Assembly (NCBI RefSeq): GCF_023016005.1
Contig: NZ_JALKAZ010000001.1
Coordinates: 930,001 to 994,000, forward strand
Origin: Erythrobacter sp. F6033
GTDB lineage: Bacteria > Pseudomonadota > Alphaproteobacteria > Sphingomonadales > Sphingomonadaceae
Direction of reading: 5' to 3'
Length of the DNA stretch: 64,000 nucleotides
Shown: positions 54,130-62,659 of the stretch, one piece after another
Numbering within the stretch: the first letter of the stretch is position 1
Layout: every line of letters begins with the position of its first letter
Translations under genes and position numbers: made by a program
The notes under the pieces: generated by a model
The model's database searches: none
What the model was told of the DNA's origin: nothing
What the model saw: only the letters and a program-made list of their open reading frames with translations

Positions 54130-55182
54130 ATGGGCCGCAGACCAACACGCGCATCCGATCAAAAGGGAGAGCCACAGCTTTCCCCCGATCCCCGTAACAT
54201 TACTCCGCTGCGCCCGTCTCGGCGCGCCAAGGCAGAAGTAACCTTTGATGATCAATCGCTGCTCGGGCCGCTTTTTGGCGAGTTCGATGCCAATCTGGTG
54301 CAGGTTGAAAATCGTCTGAGTGTGATGATCCACGCGCGCGGCGATCAGGTTGTGATCGAAGGGCCGGAAGACAACGTCGCCAGAGCGCGCGAAACGCTCA
54401 AAACGATGTATGACAGGCTTGCCCAGGGGCAGGATCTGGATGCAGGTGCGGTGGAGTCCCTGATTGCCATGTCCAACGAACCCACCCTGGAAGGGATCAT
54501 CAGCGGCGAAAAAGAAACGCCGCCGATCATGATCCGCACGCGCAAGAAAACGATTGTGCCGCGCTCTGCCGCGCAGATCGAATATATGCGCAGCCTTGCT
54601 CGCGATGACATCATCTTCGCTCTGGGTCCGGCTGGTACGGGCAAGACATATATCGCAGTCGCTCAGGCGGTTAGCCAGCTGATCAGCGGCAGCGTTCAGC
54701 GGCTGATCCTTTCCCGGCCTGCGGTGGAAGCGGGCGAAAAACTCGGCTTTCTACCCGGCACCGAGAAGGAAAAAGTCGATCCGTATTTGCGGCCGCTCTA
54801 TGATGCGCTCAACGATTGTATGCCGCCCGAACAGGTGCAGCGCCGGATCGATAGCGGAGAGATCGAGATTGCGCCGATTGCTTTTATGCGCGGGCGGACG
54901 CTGGCGGATGCCTTTGTGATCCTGGACGAGGCACAGAACACCACCAAAGAGCAGATGAAGATGTTCCTCACCCGTTTTGGCCAGAACAGCCGGATGGTTG
55001 TGTGCGGAGACCCGCGTCAGGTCGATATTCCGGGCGGTGTCCGCTCAAGCGGGCTGAACGATGCGGTCGAGCGGCTCGAAAATGTCGATGGCTTCGGCAC
55101 GATCCGTTTCAGCGCAGCAGACGTGGTGCGCCACCCGATTGTGGGCCGTATCGTCGAAGCGTATGAGGGCGAGGGCGCTTAG
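54130..55182 (+). CDS. PhoH-like ATPase
   Basis: This 350-aa PhoH-family P-loop protein probably takes part in RNA metabolism. An N-terminal KH-like domain (about 30–120, MIHARGDQVVIEGPEDNV) precedes the ATPase with Walker A GPAGTGKTYIA and Walker B AFVILDEAQNTT. GVRSSGLNDAV is a later family motif. The start follows AAAGGAACCT. It is part of the miaB–phoH–ybeY–corC series. Confidence 0.95.
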   Translation: MGRRPTRASDQKGEPQLSPDPRNITPLRPSRRAKAEVTFDDQSLLGPLFGEFDANLVQVENRLSVMIHARGDQVVIEGPEDNVARARETLKTMYDRLAQGQDLDAGAVESLIAMSNEPTLEGIISGEKETPPIMIRTRKKTIVPRSAAQIEYMRSLARDDIIFALGPAGTGKTYIAVAQAVSQLISGSVQRLILSRPAVEAGEKLGFLPGTEKEKVDPYLRPLYDALNDCMPPEQVQRRIDSGEIEIAPIAFMRGRTLADAFVILDEAQNTTKEQMKMFLTRFGQNSRMVVCGDPRQVDIPGGVRSSGLNDAVERLENVDGFGTIRFSAADVVRHPIVGRIVEAYEGEGA

Positions 55183-55269
55183 TCGGCTAGCTGGCCACGC
55201 AGGCACAATGCTGACATTCTGCTGGCGACCCAGTTGCAGTCATTAGTCATAACTTGCTATTTAAACCCC

Positions 55270-55569
55270 ATGTGGCTCCCGCTCATCATGTTCGTAACGA
55301 CCGCGGTGGCGGGAGGAGTGAGCTATTTCTCATGCGGGAAGGCAGTCCGTGCCATCGCTCGAATAGCAGCATTGTTTGCCTGTCTCTTCGTTCCATTCAT
55401 ATTCTACACCATCTGGTTCGCGCTTCTTCCGGGTGACGGCGACGACTTTTGGGTTTGGTGGATGACCGGTCTGGTAATGCTTTCGCCAGTATTTGCTGCG
55501 TGGATGGTTGGCACGCTGAGCGGTGCTCTGCTTGCCGCAAAAGCCAAATCAGTTTCACAATGGCAATAA
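55270..55569 (+). CDS. Small membrane protein inserted in the phoH–ybeY cluster
   Basis: This 99-aa protein starts at the ATG at 55270 with no clear Shine–Dalgarno; a TTG 36 bases upstream is also open. It has three hydrophobic segments (WLPLIMFVTTAVAGGVSYF, ALFACLFVPFIFYTIWFALL, MTGLVMLSPVFAAWMVG) and no recognised motif. It interrupts an otherwise conserved gene order. Expression is uncertain. Confidence 0.6.
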   Translation: MWLPLIMFVTTAVAGGVSYFSCGKAVRAIARIAALFACLFVPFIFYTIWFALLPGDGDDFWVWWMTGLVMLSPVFAAWMVGTLSGALLAAKAKSVSQWQ

Positions 55570-55689
55570 CGGAAGTGAAGCGGGAAATTCCCGCTTCCCA
55601 CCCCAAAACGAGACATCGGTATGACCATTACCGCCTCCCTTTACCCGCCATTCCCAGCCTATCCAATCATCGCTAAGGCGGAATGCATC

Positions 55690-56178
55690 ATGCAACTTGA
55701 TATCGACATTGAAAGTTGGCCGGGAGGAGAGTGGGAGGCGCTTGCCGAGCGCGCTGCGGAGGCGGCAGCCGGCGGCGAACCGGCGCTTGCCAATGAGCGC
55801 CTGTGTGTCAGCGCTTTGTTCACGTCTGATACCGAAGTTCACACGCTGAACCGCGAATGGCGGGAGCGGGACAAGCCTACCAATGTACTCAGCTTTCCGA
55901 TGCTGGAACGTGATGAGCTGGCTGATCTCGATCCAGACGGTCCGCCTGTTATGCTCGGCGATCTGGCGCTTGCCTTTGAAACCTGCGCCCGTGAAGCCGA
56001 AGAAAAAGGCATCACGCTGGCCGATCACGCAGCGCATTTGATCGTACACGGCTTGCTGCATCTGGCAGGTCACGATCATGTCCATTCCGACGAACAGGCC
56101 GACAAAATGGAGGCTTTGGAGATCACTATACTTGCCAAGATGGGTATCGCGGACCCATATGGTGACCGTGATCAATAA
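55690..56178 (+). CDS. ybeY: Endoribonuclease YbeY
   Basis: YbeY matures 16S rRNA and takes part in ribosome quality control. The 162-aa protein has the zinc motif HLIVHGLLHLAGHDH (H3xH5xH pattern) and the preceding RERDKPTNVLSFPM. I start it at the ATG at 55690 (MQLDIDIESW), behind AAGGCGGA; the frame continues 23 codons upstream without family similarity. Confidence 0.95.
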   Translation: MQLDIDIESWPGGEWEALAERAAEAAAGGEPALANERLCVSALFTSDTEVHTLNREWRERDKPTNVLSFPMLERDELADLDPDGPPVMLGDLALAFETCAREAEEKGITLADHAAHLIVHGLLHLAGHDHVHSDEQADKMEALEITILAKMGIADPYGDRDQ

Positions 56179-56197
56179 GGAGTAATCACAGAGGGCC

Positions 56198-57142
56198 ATG
56201 CCCGATTCCCAATCCCCCGCTGGAGACGCGGAGAGTAGCAGCGGCGTCCTGAGCAACCTCGGGTCCGCCATGCGCAAAATTCTGAAAGTCGGTGACGGCG
56301 ACCGTTCCTTGCGTGAGCAGCTTGAGGAAGCGATCGACGAGCACGAAGACGAGAACGAAGACGATGACGCGCCGGAAAACGGTGGCGGCAATGGCGACTT
56401 ATCGCCGGTAGAGCGGCAAATGCTGCGCAACCTGCTGCATTTTAGCGAGCACGATGCAGATGATGTTGCTGTTCCGCGCGGCGAAATTGTCGGCGTAGAA
56501 GCGTCAATCAGCTGGGATGATCTGGTCAAAGCCTTCAGCGAAAACGGCCATTCGCGCTTGCCTGTCTACCGCGAGAAGCTCGATGATGTGATCGGGATGG
56601 TGCATATCAAAGACGTGTTTCCCTTTCTGGCGAACGGGACGGAGCCACCGCGCGATTGGACTGTGCTTATGCGCCAGCCGCTCTATGTGCCTCAGGCGCG
56701 CGGCGCGCTAGATGTGCTTGCCGATATGCGTTCGCGCAGGGTGCATCTTGCCATCGTATTGGACGAGTTTTCAGGCACAGACGGCATCATCACAATTGAG
56801 GATCTGGTCGAGGAAATCGTCGGCGAGATCGAGGACGAACACGATGAAACGCCGGAAGCTCTGATTGTCCCCATCGGTGACGGCATGTGGGATTGTGACG
56901 CGCGCGCCGAGCTGGATGATATTGCCGAAACCATCGATCCGCGACTGGCCGAGGTCGAAGAATCGGTCGACACACTTGGCGGACTGGCTTTTGTGCTCGC
57001 CGAGCAAGTGCCACCCATCGGCATGATCGTGGAACATCCCAGCGGCTGGCGGATTGAAGTCACAGCAGGCGATGAAACCCACGTAAAGCGTCTCCGCCTG
57101 CATGCTCCGGCAACATCAGAACTTGCGAACGACTTGCAGTAA
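56198..57142 (+). CDS. corC: CorC/HlyC-family CBS-domain protein
   Basis: This 314-aa cytoplasmic protein of the CorC/TlyC family is associated with Mg2+/Co2+ efflux or membrane integrity. It has an acidic N-terminus ([15 protein letters not shown]), two CBS motifs (about 90–220, with [21 protein letters not shown] and [19 protein letters not shown]) and the C-terminal transporter-associated domain ([18 protein letters not shown]). No lnt gene follows, although it does in many relatives. Confidence 0.93.
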   Translation: MPDSQSPAGDAESSSGVLSNLGSAMRKILKVGDGDRSLREQLEEAIDEHEDENEDDDAPENGGGNGDLSPVERQMLRNLLHFSEHDADDVAVPRGEIVGVEASISWDDLVKAFSENGHSRLPVYREKLDDVIGMVHIKDVFPFLANGTEPPRDWTVLMRQPLYVPQARGALDVLADMRSRRVHLAIVLDEFSGTDGIITIEDLVEEIVGEIEDEHDETPEALIVPIGDGMWDCDARAELDDIAETIDPRLAEVEESVDTLGGLAFVLAEQVPPIGMIVEHPSGWRIEVTAGDETHVKRLRLHAPATSELANDLQ

Positions 57143-57150
57143 TCGCACTT

Positions 57151-57172
57151 AAACGAACTTTTTTTCGTTTTT
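57151..57172 (+). terminator. AT-rich hairpin after corC
   Basis: AAACGAA/TTCGTTT with a 6-base T-rich loop runs into further T's, 8 bases after the corC stop. The stem is weak but the layout is that of an intrinsic terminator, isolating corC from the LysR gene. Confidence 0.45.
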
Positions 57173-57235
57173 CCTTCGGTTTTTTGCATCCAAAATCTAG
57201 CTCAAGCGTATCTCTTCGTAGAAGAGGAGTTTCCC

Positions 57236-58120
57236 ATGCCGTCACGTCGTCTGCCCCCTTTGCGCGCTCTTGAAGCGTTCATGCGCACCGTCCGCTTGGG
57301 ATCAGCGCGCGCAGCTGCGGAAGAGATCGGGCTTAGCCCGTCTGCTCTTTCGCGGCGGATCACCAACCTTGAAGAATTCGTAGGCAAGAAACTGTTCACG
57401 CGGGCGCGGCAATCGATGCAGCTCACCGATGAAGGGCAGGCATTTTACGAGGCGGTAAACCCGCATCTGGAATCGCTGACTCGCGCGGTCGAAAGTCAAT
57501 CTGACAACATTTCGCTGCTGCGTCTGCGGCTGGGTGTTCTACCGCTATTTGGCAGCCAGCGCCTGTTCCCCCGCCTTGGCGAACTGCGCAAGCGCCACCC
57601 GCTGCTGCATATCGATATCGACACTGGGCCCCATCTCGAAGACCGTGTCGGTGACACTCTTGATGCGGCGATCATTCTGTCGCGCGGACCGGCTTCCGGG
57701 CTTCACGCGGTGCGCCTGGACCACAATCTCGTCCACGCAATCTGCAGCAAGGAAATTGGGCGGATCGTCGGCGAGGATATTGATCGTGAAGCGCTCGAAA
57801 AGCAGACTTTTCTGACTCACACTGAGCTCCCGGAGAGTTTCGAAGCGTGGAAAAAGGCGCATGACCTTGCTGATCTCGATCCGGCGGCAATTGATCATTA
57901 CGATTCAGGCCAACTGATGCTTGAGGCCGCTGCACAGGGGCTGGGCATCGCGATCATGCACGACGATCATATGCGACGCGCGGCGGATAACCGGCTTACA
58001 GATCTATCGGGTGTGACGGTCGAGAGCCCGTACAGCTATTGGTTCGTGTGCAAGCCAAGCTCGCTTGAGGCCCGCCCTGTGCGCCTGTTTCACGACTGGT
58101 TGGTGCGCGCCGGCCTTTAA
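57236..58120 (+). CDS. LysR-family transcriptional regulator (GcvA-like)
   Basis: This 294-aa LTTR has an N-terminal winged HTH (LPPLRALEAFMRTVRLGS, AAEEIGLSPSALSRRITNLE, KKLFTRARQSMQLT) and a periplasmic-binding-like effector domain (about 90–290). Its start (SRRLPPLRALEAFM) resembles the GcvA/AmpR branch. GAAGAGGAG lies before the ATG. It occupies the position where lnt is usual. Its target is not evident; neighbours are convergent, not divergent. Confidence 0.92.
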   Translation: MPSRRLPPLRALEAFMRTVRLGSARAAAEEIGLSPSALSRRITNLEEFVGKKLFTRARQSMQLTDEGQAFYEAVNPHLESLTRAVESQSDNISLLRLRLGVLPLFGSQRLFPRLGELRKRHPLLHIDIDTGPHLEDRVGDTLDAAIILSRGPASGLHAVRLDHNLVHAICSKEIGRIVGEDIDREALEKQTFLTHTELPESFEAWKKAHDLADLDPAAIDHYDSGQLMLEAAAQGLGIAIMHDDHMRRAADNRLTDLSGVTVESPYSYWFVCKPSSLEARPVRLFHDWLVRAGL

Positions 58121-58132
58121 AACGCTGCGCTG

Positions 58133-59077
58133 TTAAACTTCGGCGTCGTTTGGTACTTCGATACGGGACTTTCCGACGCCAACGGCATCGGCAGGCGCAT
58201 CGTAGCGGATCGGCGGCACATCATGCGCGAATTTGCGCACGGGCTTGCCAAGAGCTTCCTGCAGAGCATCCTCAATCCGGCGGCGTGACTCCGCACCGAT
58301 AGCTTTGCGCCCGCGAAAATCTGCGGGACTGAACGGTTCAAGAAAGTGGACATGAAGATCGAACGTGCCGCGCCGTGCGAGCACCCGTTTCGCGTTGTTG
58401 AGGCCGCTTTCATCGCCAACCCAGCCGATCCATTCGGCAACAGGTCCGTAATCGAGCAGCACGGGTTGAACCATGACGCCGGGCGGAGGTGGTTCAAGCA
58501 CGCTGAGCATGCTTGTCTTGAACGGCAGCAGTGAGTGTCCGTCTGTCGTTGTGCCTTCAGGAAAAACGGTGACAGACCAATTGTCCGCCAGTGCTTCTTT
58601 GAGCGCATTGATCTGCTCGGCGACGCCCAGACGGTTTTCCCTTTTGACGAATACGGTGCGGTTCAATGATGCGAGCCACCCGACCAAAGGGGCCTGCGCC
58701 AATTCCGCCTTGGCCACAAAGGCGGTGCCGCTTGCTCCTGCGAGAGAAAGTATGTCGAGCCAAGAAACGTGATTGGCCACATAGAACACGTCGCGTTTCA
58801 GGTGCGTGCCATGCGTTTTCACCTTCGCACCCGAAATCCTTCCGGCAAAGCGCAGAAACAGCATGGGGAAGGGCGAGCCGTATTTGAATACGCGGTAGAG
58901 ATAGTGGAGCGGCACAAAGACCAGCATCAACGCCAGAAGAGCCAGAGACCGGATAATAACCCGCATCCAACCTGCGGCTGAGATCGGGGTCGTTTCGCCC
59001 CGCGCGGCGCCAACGCGAAGTTCCCAAACCTTGCTCTGGGAGGCGTCGATGCCATGATCCGCGGGGTTATCGGGCAT
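58133..59077 (-). CDS. plsC: 1-acyl-sn-glycerol-3-phosphate acyltransferase (PlsC-like)
   Basis: This 314-aa membrane-associated acyltransferase adds the second acyl chain in phospholipid synthesis or acylates a related lipid. A hydrophobic helix (LALLALMLVFVPLHYLY) precedes the catalytic HX4D motif (NHVSWLD) and the FPEGTT phosphate-binding motif. The start abuts the fur stop (ATG overlapping by one base), so it is coupled to fur. Confidence 0.93.
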   Translation of the reverse strand: MPDNPADHGIDASQSKVWELRVGAARGETTPISAAGWMRVIIRSLALLALMLVFVPLHYLYRVFKYGSPFPMLFLRFAGRISGAKVKTHGTHLKRDVFYVANHVSWLDILSLAGASGTAFVAKAELAQAPLVGWLASLNRTVFVKRENRLGVAEQINALKEALADNWSVTVFPEGTTTDGHSLLPFKTSMLSVLEPPPPGVMVQPVLLDYGPVAEWIGWVGDESGLNNAKRVLARRGTFDLHVHFLEPFSPADFRGRKAIGAESRRRIEDALQEALGKPVRKFAHDVPPIRYDAPADAVGVGKSRIEVPNDAEV

Positions 59078-59523
59078 TATGTGTCCTTATCGCGCGAAAG
59101 CCGCACGCCGTAGAGTTCCATGCGGTGATCAACGAGGCGGTAGCCGAGCTTTTCAGCGATTTGACGCTGAAGCGATTCAACTTCTGGATCGACGAATTCG
59201 ACGACTTTGCCAGTTTCCACATCGATCAGATGATCATGATGCGCCTCTGGCACCGGCTCATAGCGGGATCGGCCATCGCCAAAATCATGCCGGTCGAGAA
59301 TGCCGGCCTCTTCGAACAGGCGAACGGTGCGATACACAGTTGCGATTGAAATCTTGGGATCCACCGCAGAAGCGCGCTCATGCAAAAGCTCGACATCGGG
59401 ATGGTCGTCGCTTTCTGACAGGACCTTTGCGATCACCCGACGTTGTTCGGTAATCCTCAGGCCTTTTTCGGCACATAATTGTTCAAGATCGATCTTTTGA
59501 TTCAAGAATAACTCCGTCGCCAT
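59077..59523 (-). CDS. fur: Fur-family transcriptional regulator
   Basis: This 148-aa metal-dependent regulator is Fur or Mur in alphaproteobacteria. It has the winged HTH (QRRVIAKVLSES, ISIATVYRTVRLFEEAGIL) and the HHDHLIDVETGKVVEF metal region, where the two C-terminal zinc cysteines of enterobacterial Fur are absent, as is usual in this class. In-frame starts lie at 59523 and 59532, neither with a clear Shine–Dalgarno. It is followed by plsC and preceded by mucR. Confidence 0.92.
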   Translation of the reverse strand: MATELFLNQKIDLEQLCAEKGLRITEQRRVIAKVLSESDDHPDVELLHERASAVDPKISIATVYRTVRLFEEAGILDRHDFGDGRSRYEPVPEAHHDHLIDVETGKVVEFVDPEVESLQRQIAEKLGYRLVDHRMELYGVRLSRDKDT

Positions 59524-59550
59524 ACAGGCCATTTCGCGCAAAGCGCATCA

Positions 59551-59596
59551 GCCCAAAAAGAAAGCACCCCACCTCTTAGACGAGACGGGGTGCTTT
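59551..59596 (-). terminator. Strong terminator after mucR
   Basis: AAAGCACCCC/GGGGTGCTTT is a perfect 10-bp inverted repeat with a 16-base loop (59561–59596). On the minus strand it is followed by CTTTTTGGG. It lies 57 bases after the mucR stop and separates mucR from the fur–plsC pair. Confidence 0.85.
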
Positions 59597-59652
59597 GCTC
59601 AAGCAGGCAAGCACGCTCACCCCCAGCGGGATGGGCGCTCACTATCGCTCAA

Positions 59653-60087
59653 TTACTTTTTCTTGCGACCGCGGCCCGATCCAGGCTTACGACCAAGGCC
59701 GATTTTCTTGGCCAAATCGCGGCGTTTTTCCGCGTAGTTCGGGGCAACCATCGGGTAATCCGAAGGAAGTTCCCAGCGCGCGCGGTATTCTTCTGGAGTC
59801 ATGTCGAAATTGGTACGAAGGTACCGTTTCAGCATTTTTAGTTTCTTGCCGTCTTCAAGGCAGACAATATAGTCCGGCTTGATCGAAGCACGGATCGAAA
59901 CCGCTGGCTCTGGGCGTACTTCTTCAGGTTCAGCATTTTCGCCGAGAGCTGAAAGGGCGGTGAATACATTTGTGATCAGTTCCGGCACGTCATCAACTCG
60001 CGTGTCGTTGTTGCTGACATGAGCAGCGACAATGTCGCTTGTCAGCGTGATGAGCGTTTCCTTCATTTCGATTTCTAAGTCTTGCAT
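59653..60087 (-). CDS. mucR: MucR/Ros-family regulator lacking zinc-finger histidines
   Basis: MucR proteins are H-NS-like regulators of surface, envelope and cell-cycle genes in alphaproteobacteria. The 144-aa protein has the family core CLEDGKKLKMLKRYLRTN, MTPEEYRARW, DYPMVAPNYAEKR and IGLGRKPGSGRGRKKK. The Ros-type finger ligands C76 and D79 are retained, but the two histidines are replaced by Tyr89 and Asn93, so Zn2+ binding is doubtful. Family members lacking zinc are known elsewhere. It has its own terminator and lies between rimI and fur. Confidence 0.93.
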   Translation of the reverse strand: MQDLEIEMKETLITLTSDIVAAHVSNNDTRVDDVPELITNVFTALSALGENAEPEEVRPEPAVSIRASIKPDYIVCLEDGKKLKMLKRYLRTNFDMTPEEYRARWELPSDYPMVAPNYAEKRRDLAKKIGLGRKPGSGRGRKKK

Positions 60088-60207
60088 GAGTTCCTCGATT
60101 CTTTTTTTATAGCTCGGATTTTTCCGATTATTTGCTCATGAACCACGCTCCCTACCTTTGCAAGATGGGTTTCGTGTTTTGCTCAATTTTAAGTGGATTG
60201 CGGCAGT

Positions 60208-60678
60208 CTAAAGTGAGTGACCGAAAGTAATAGCGTCAACTCGACTGCCATCTATCATCAAGTAATAGTTAGGCCTTTTGCCAATAGGCTTAAATCCTGT
60301 CTTGCGGTATAGATGTTCTGCAGGGTTTTCTCGTCGCATCTCAAGAAAAATGCGCTTTGTCCCTCGGGCCTTAGCCGCCTCGAACAAAGCATTGACGAGT
60401 TTTTCGCCTAGGCCGCTGCGCCTGCTCGACGGGTGTACAGCAATAAGCAGCAATTCCTCCTCGTCAGCGGCGTGCCGGGTCATAACAAAGCCCGCAGCAG
60501 CGCCAGTTTCAGGCGTTTCGATTAGAGCGCCCTCATTGTCGATCAAAATGGCGTGGGTGCTCGGCATAGTCAGCGCATCGCTGACTTGCCTCCGGTTCCA
60601 TGCCTCGCCGAATGCCGGATCGAATGCGGCTTCCATCACTTCCATGATCCGATCGACGAGATGAGGGCAGGGATTCAT
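60208..60678 (-). CDS. rimI: Ribosomal-protein-alanine N-acetyltransferase (RimI-like)
   Basis: This 156-aa GNAT acetyltransferase resembles RimI. The acetyl-CoA loop is RRSGLGEKLVNALF, followed by RIFLEMRRENPAEHLYRKTGFKPIGKRPNYY. It overlaps tsaB by 4 bases (ATGA), a classical tsaB–rimI pair. Confidence 0.93.
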   Translation of the reverse strand: MNPCPHLVDRIMEVMEAAFDPAFGEAWNRRQVSDALTMPSTHAILIDNEGALIETPETGAAAGFVMTRHAADEEELLLIAVHPSSRRSGLGEKLVNALFEAAKARGTKRIFLEMRRENPAEHLYRKTGFKPIGKRPNYYLMIDGSRVDAITFGHSL

Positions 60679-61298
60679 TTGGGTGTGGCCATTGATTGCG
60701 GTTTGGCATCCGGCGCGCGTCCGTAAATCGGGTTAAGCACTGCCGTAAGCTGGCCATTATGCAACAGGCCGACCGCGCTGGCATCTGGCAAAATATCAAT
60801 TGCCGAGCGGCCATCTGCCAAACGGTTCGCAAAATCCGCTGCACGATTGCCCGCGATTTGATCCAACGCCCCGCGTTGCACCGCCGCATCGGGTGTCAGG
60901 GACTGGAATGCGCCATCATTCGTGCTTCCATCAAAATCAGCAACGAACCACTCGCCGTGACCGCCATTCATACAAACTGTCACGCTTCGTTCGGAAATTT
61001 GACGCGCCTGCGCCGCGATCAAAGCCAATGTCGGATAGCCAAACACTTGTGCATTCCAAGCAAAGCCCAGCGCGCGGGCAGTGGCAATGCCGATGCGCAC
61101 TCCTGTGAAGCTGCCTGGACCAAGCGAGACAAGAATTTGGTCCGCGCGGCCTTTGTCCGGCAGATCCGCAATCATCGGTACGAGACGTTCGGCATGGCCG
61201 CGACCGAGCACGCGGTGATCACGGGCGATTAACTGATCGTCCTCAAACAAGGCGACTGAGCAAGCTTCGGTGGCTGTTTCGATTGCGAGAATGCGCAT
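60675..61298 (-). CDS. tsaB: tRNA threonylcarbamoyladenosine synthesis protein TsaB
   Basis: TsaB pairs with TsaD and TsaE to make t6A37. The 207-aa ASKHA-fold protein has ILAIETATEACSVALFED, GRGHAERLVPMI and LGPGSFTGVRIGIATARAL. Stop and start overlap with rimI. tsaD itself is not in this window. Confidence 0.95.
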   Translation of the reverse strand: MRILAIETATEACSVALFEDDQLIARDHRVLGRGHAERLVPMIADLPDKGRADQILVSLGPGSFTGVRIGIATARALGFAWNAQVFGYPTLALIAAQARQISERSVTVCMNGGHGEWFVADFDGSTNDGAFQSLTPDAAVQRGALDQIAGNRAADFANRLADGRSAIDILPDASAVGLLHNGQLTAVLNPIYGRAPDAKPQSMATPK

Positions 61299-61335
61299 AA
61301 TCAGGCCGATGCCTTAGCCAGCGTCAGCCTGCAAG

Positions 61336-61944
61336 TCAGACGATAGAATTGAACTTCTCGAAATCAGGGCGTGGGCTTCGATCAAAGATGCTCTCAGGAT
61401 CGCCGTAACCGATCGAGCAGATAAAATTCACACGGTGACGCGGAGCATCGCCAAAGAACGCTGCATTCACTTTGTCCGCATCAAAGCCTGACATTGCGCC
61501 GCAATCCAACCCGACCGCGCGTGCGGCGAGCATCAGATAGGCACCTTGCAATGCTGAGTTGCGGAATGCGCCTTCTTTCCGCCCTTCTTCATCGCCATCG
61601 AACCAGCTTTTCGCGTCCGTATGCGGGAAGAGCCACGGCAGTTCTTCGTGAAAGTCGATGTCGTAGCCGATAATGGCGGTGGCAGGCGCAGCGAGCACTT
61701 TGCTGTCATTCCCTTCCATTACACATTCGGCCAGCTTGGCCTTCTGTGCTTTCGACTTCACCCAGACAATCCGCGCAGGCTGCATATTGGCAGAGGTCGG
61801 TGCCATCTTCAGCAGATCATAAATTTGGTGAAGCTGTTCATCCGAGACGTCTTTATCGAGCCAGCCATTATAGGTGCGCGCGTCATTGAACAGCTGACCG
61901 AGAGTTGCATCGGACAGGACGTTGTCGTGGTATTGAATGGTCAT
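61336..61944 (-). CDS. rutE: Malonic-semialdehyde-reductase-like nitroreductase (RutE type)
   Basis: This 202-aa flavin reductase of the RutE/HadB branch begins ARTYNGW-type text (LFNDARTYNGWLDKDV) and has LLKMAPTSANMQPAR, GAFRNSALQGAYLMLAARAVGLDCGAMSGFD and FICSIGYGDPESIF. Despite the rutE symbol, no rut operon is adjacent, so pyrimidine catabolism is not implied. Confidence 0.9.
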   Translation of the reverse strand: MTIQYHDNVLSDATLGQLFNDARTYNGWLDKDVSDEQLHQIYDLLKMAPTSANMQPARIVWVKSKAQKAKLAECVMEGNDSKVLAAPATAIIGYDIDFHEELPWLFPHTDAKSWFDGDEEGRKEGAFRNSALQGAYLMLAARAVGLDCGAMSGFDADKVNAAFFGDAPRHRVNFICSIGYGDPESIFDRSPRPDFEKFNSIV

Positions 61945-61970
61945 GGAAGTCCCTGAAATTGAGAGAGTGT

Positions 61971-62552
61971 TTAAGCTGCTCTGACTTCAACGACTTCGGG
62001 CACATAATGTTTCAGCAGATTTTCGATGCCGTGCTTCAGCGTCGCTGTGCTTGATGGACAGCCAGCGCATGCGCCCTGCAAGGTCAGGTGTACGACACCA
62101 TCGGAAAATCCGCGATACGCTATGTCGCCGCCATCGCCAGCCACAGCCGGTCGGATGCGGGCTTCGAGCAGTTCCTTTATGGCGGCAATCGTGTCGGCGT
62201 CTTCGGCCTTATCTTCGACCACCAGTGCATCCGTCTCTGCTGGCACATTGATCCCGTCCGCGGTGCCGCCGACAAATAAAGGGGCCTCGGAAACAAAATG
62301 ATCGAGCAGGATCGATACCACTTGCGGCTTCAATGCAGACCAATTGCTGCCGGGAGCCGCAGTTACTGTCACGAAATCCCGTCCGAAGAAGACGTTTACA
62401 ACTTCGCCAGTGTCATAGATCGCCTGCGCCAGTGGACTGGCTTCGGCAGCTTCGGGCGAAGCAAATTCGCGCGTACCAGAGGGCATAACGGTCTGGCCGG
62501 GCAGAAATTTGAGGCTCGACGGGTTCGGAGTCGTTTCGGTTTCGATAAACAT
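61971..62552 (-). CDS. NfuA-like Fe–S cluster carrier (NifU family)
   Basis: This 193-aa Fe–S scaffold/carrier starts at the ATG at 62552 (MFIETETTPNPSSLKFLPGQ). It has the N-terminal Nfu domain (about 1–90) and the C-terminal NifU domain with the CXXC cluster motif (GACAGCPSS). It is the first gene of the conserved minus-strand series ending in plsC and is divergent from the M16 peptidase. Confidence 0.94.
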   Translation of the reverse strand: MFIETETTPNPSSLKFLPGQTVMPSGTREFASPEAAEASPLAQAIYDTGEVVNVFFGRDFVTVTAAPGSNWSALKPQVVSILLDHFVSEAPLFVGGTADGINVPAETDALVVEDKAEDADTIAAIKELLEARIRPAVAGDGGDIAYRGFSDGVVHLTLQGACAGCPSSTATLKHGIENLLKHYVPEVVEVRAA

Positions 62553-62659
62553 AATCGCTAAATAGGGATGCCTCAGCCCGCCGACAAGCAAGCTCTGCTC
62601 GTAGATAGGCAAGCGATCATTCACTATCCCTTCAGACCTTGCGCGTTTATAGCATTGTT

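Noticed and set aside
60111..60130. TCGGA/TCCGA hairpin upstream of mucR as a terminator for rimI
   Set aside because: On the minus strand the stem is followed by an A-run, not a T-run, so it does not have terminator polarity.
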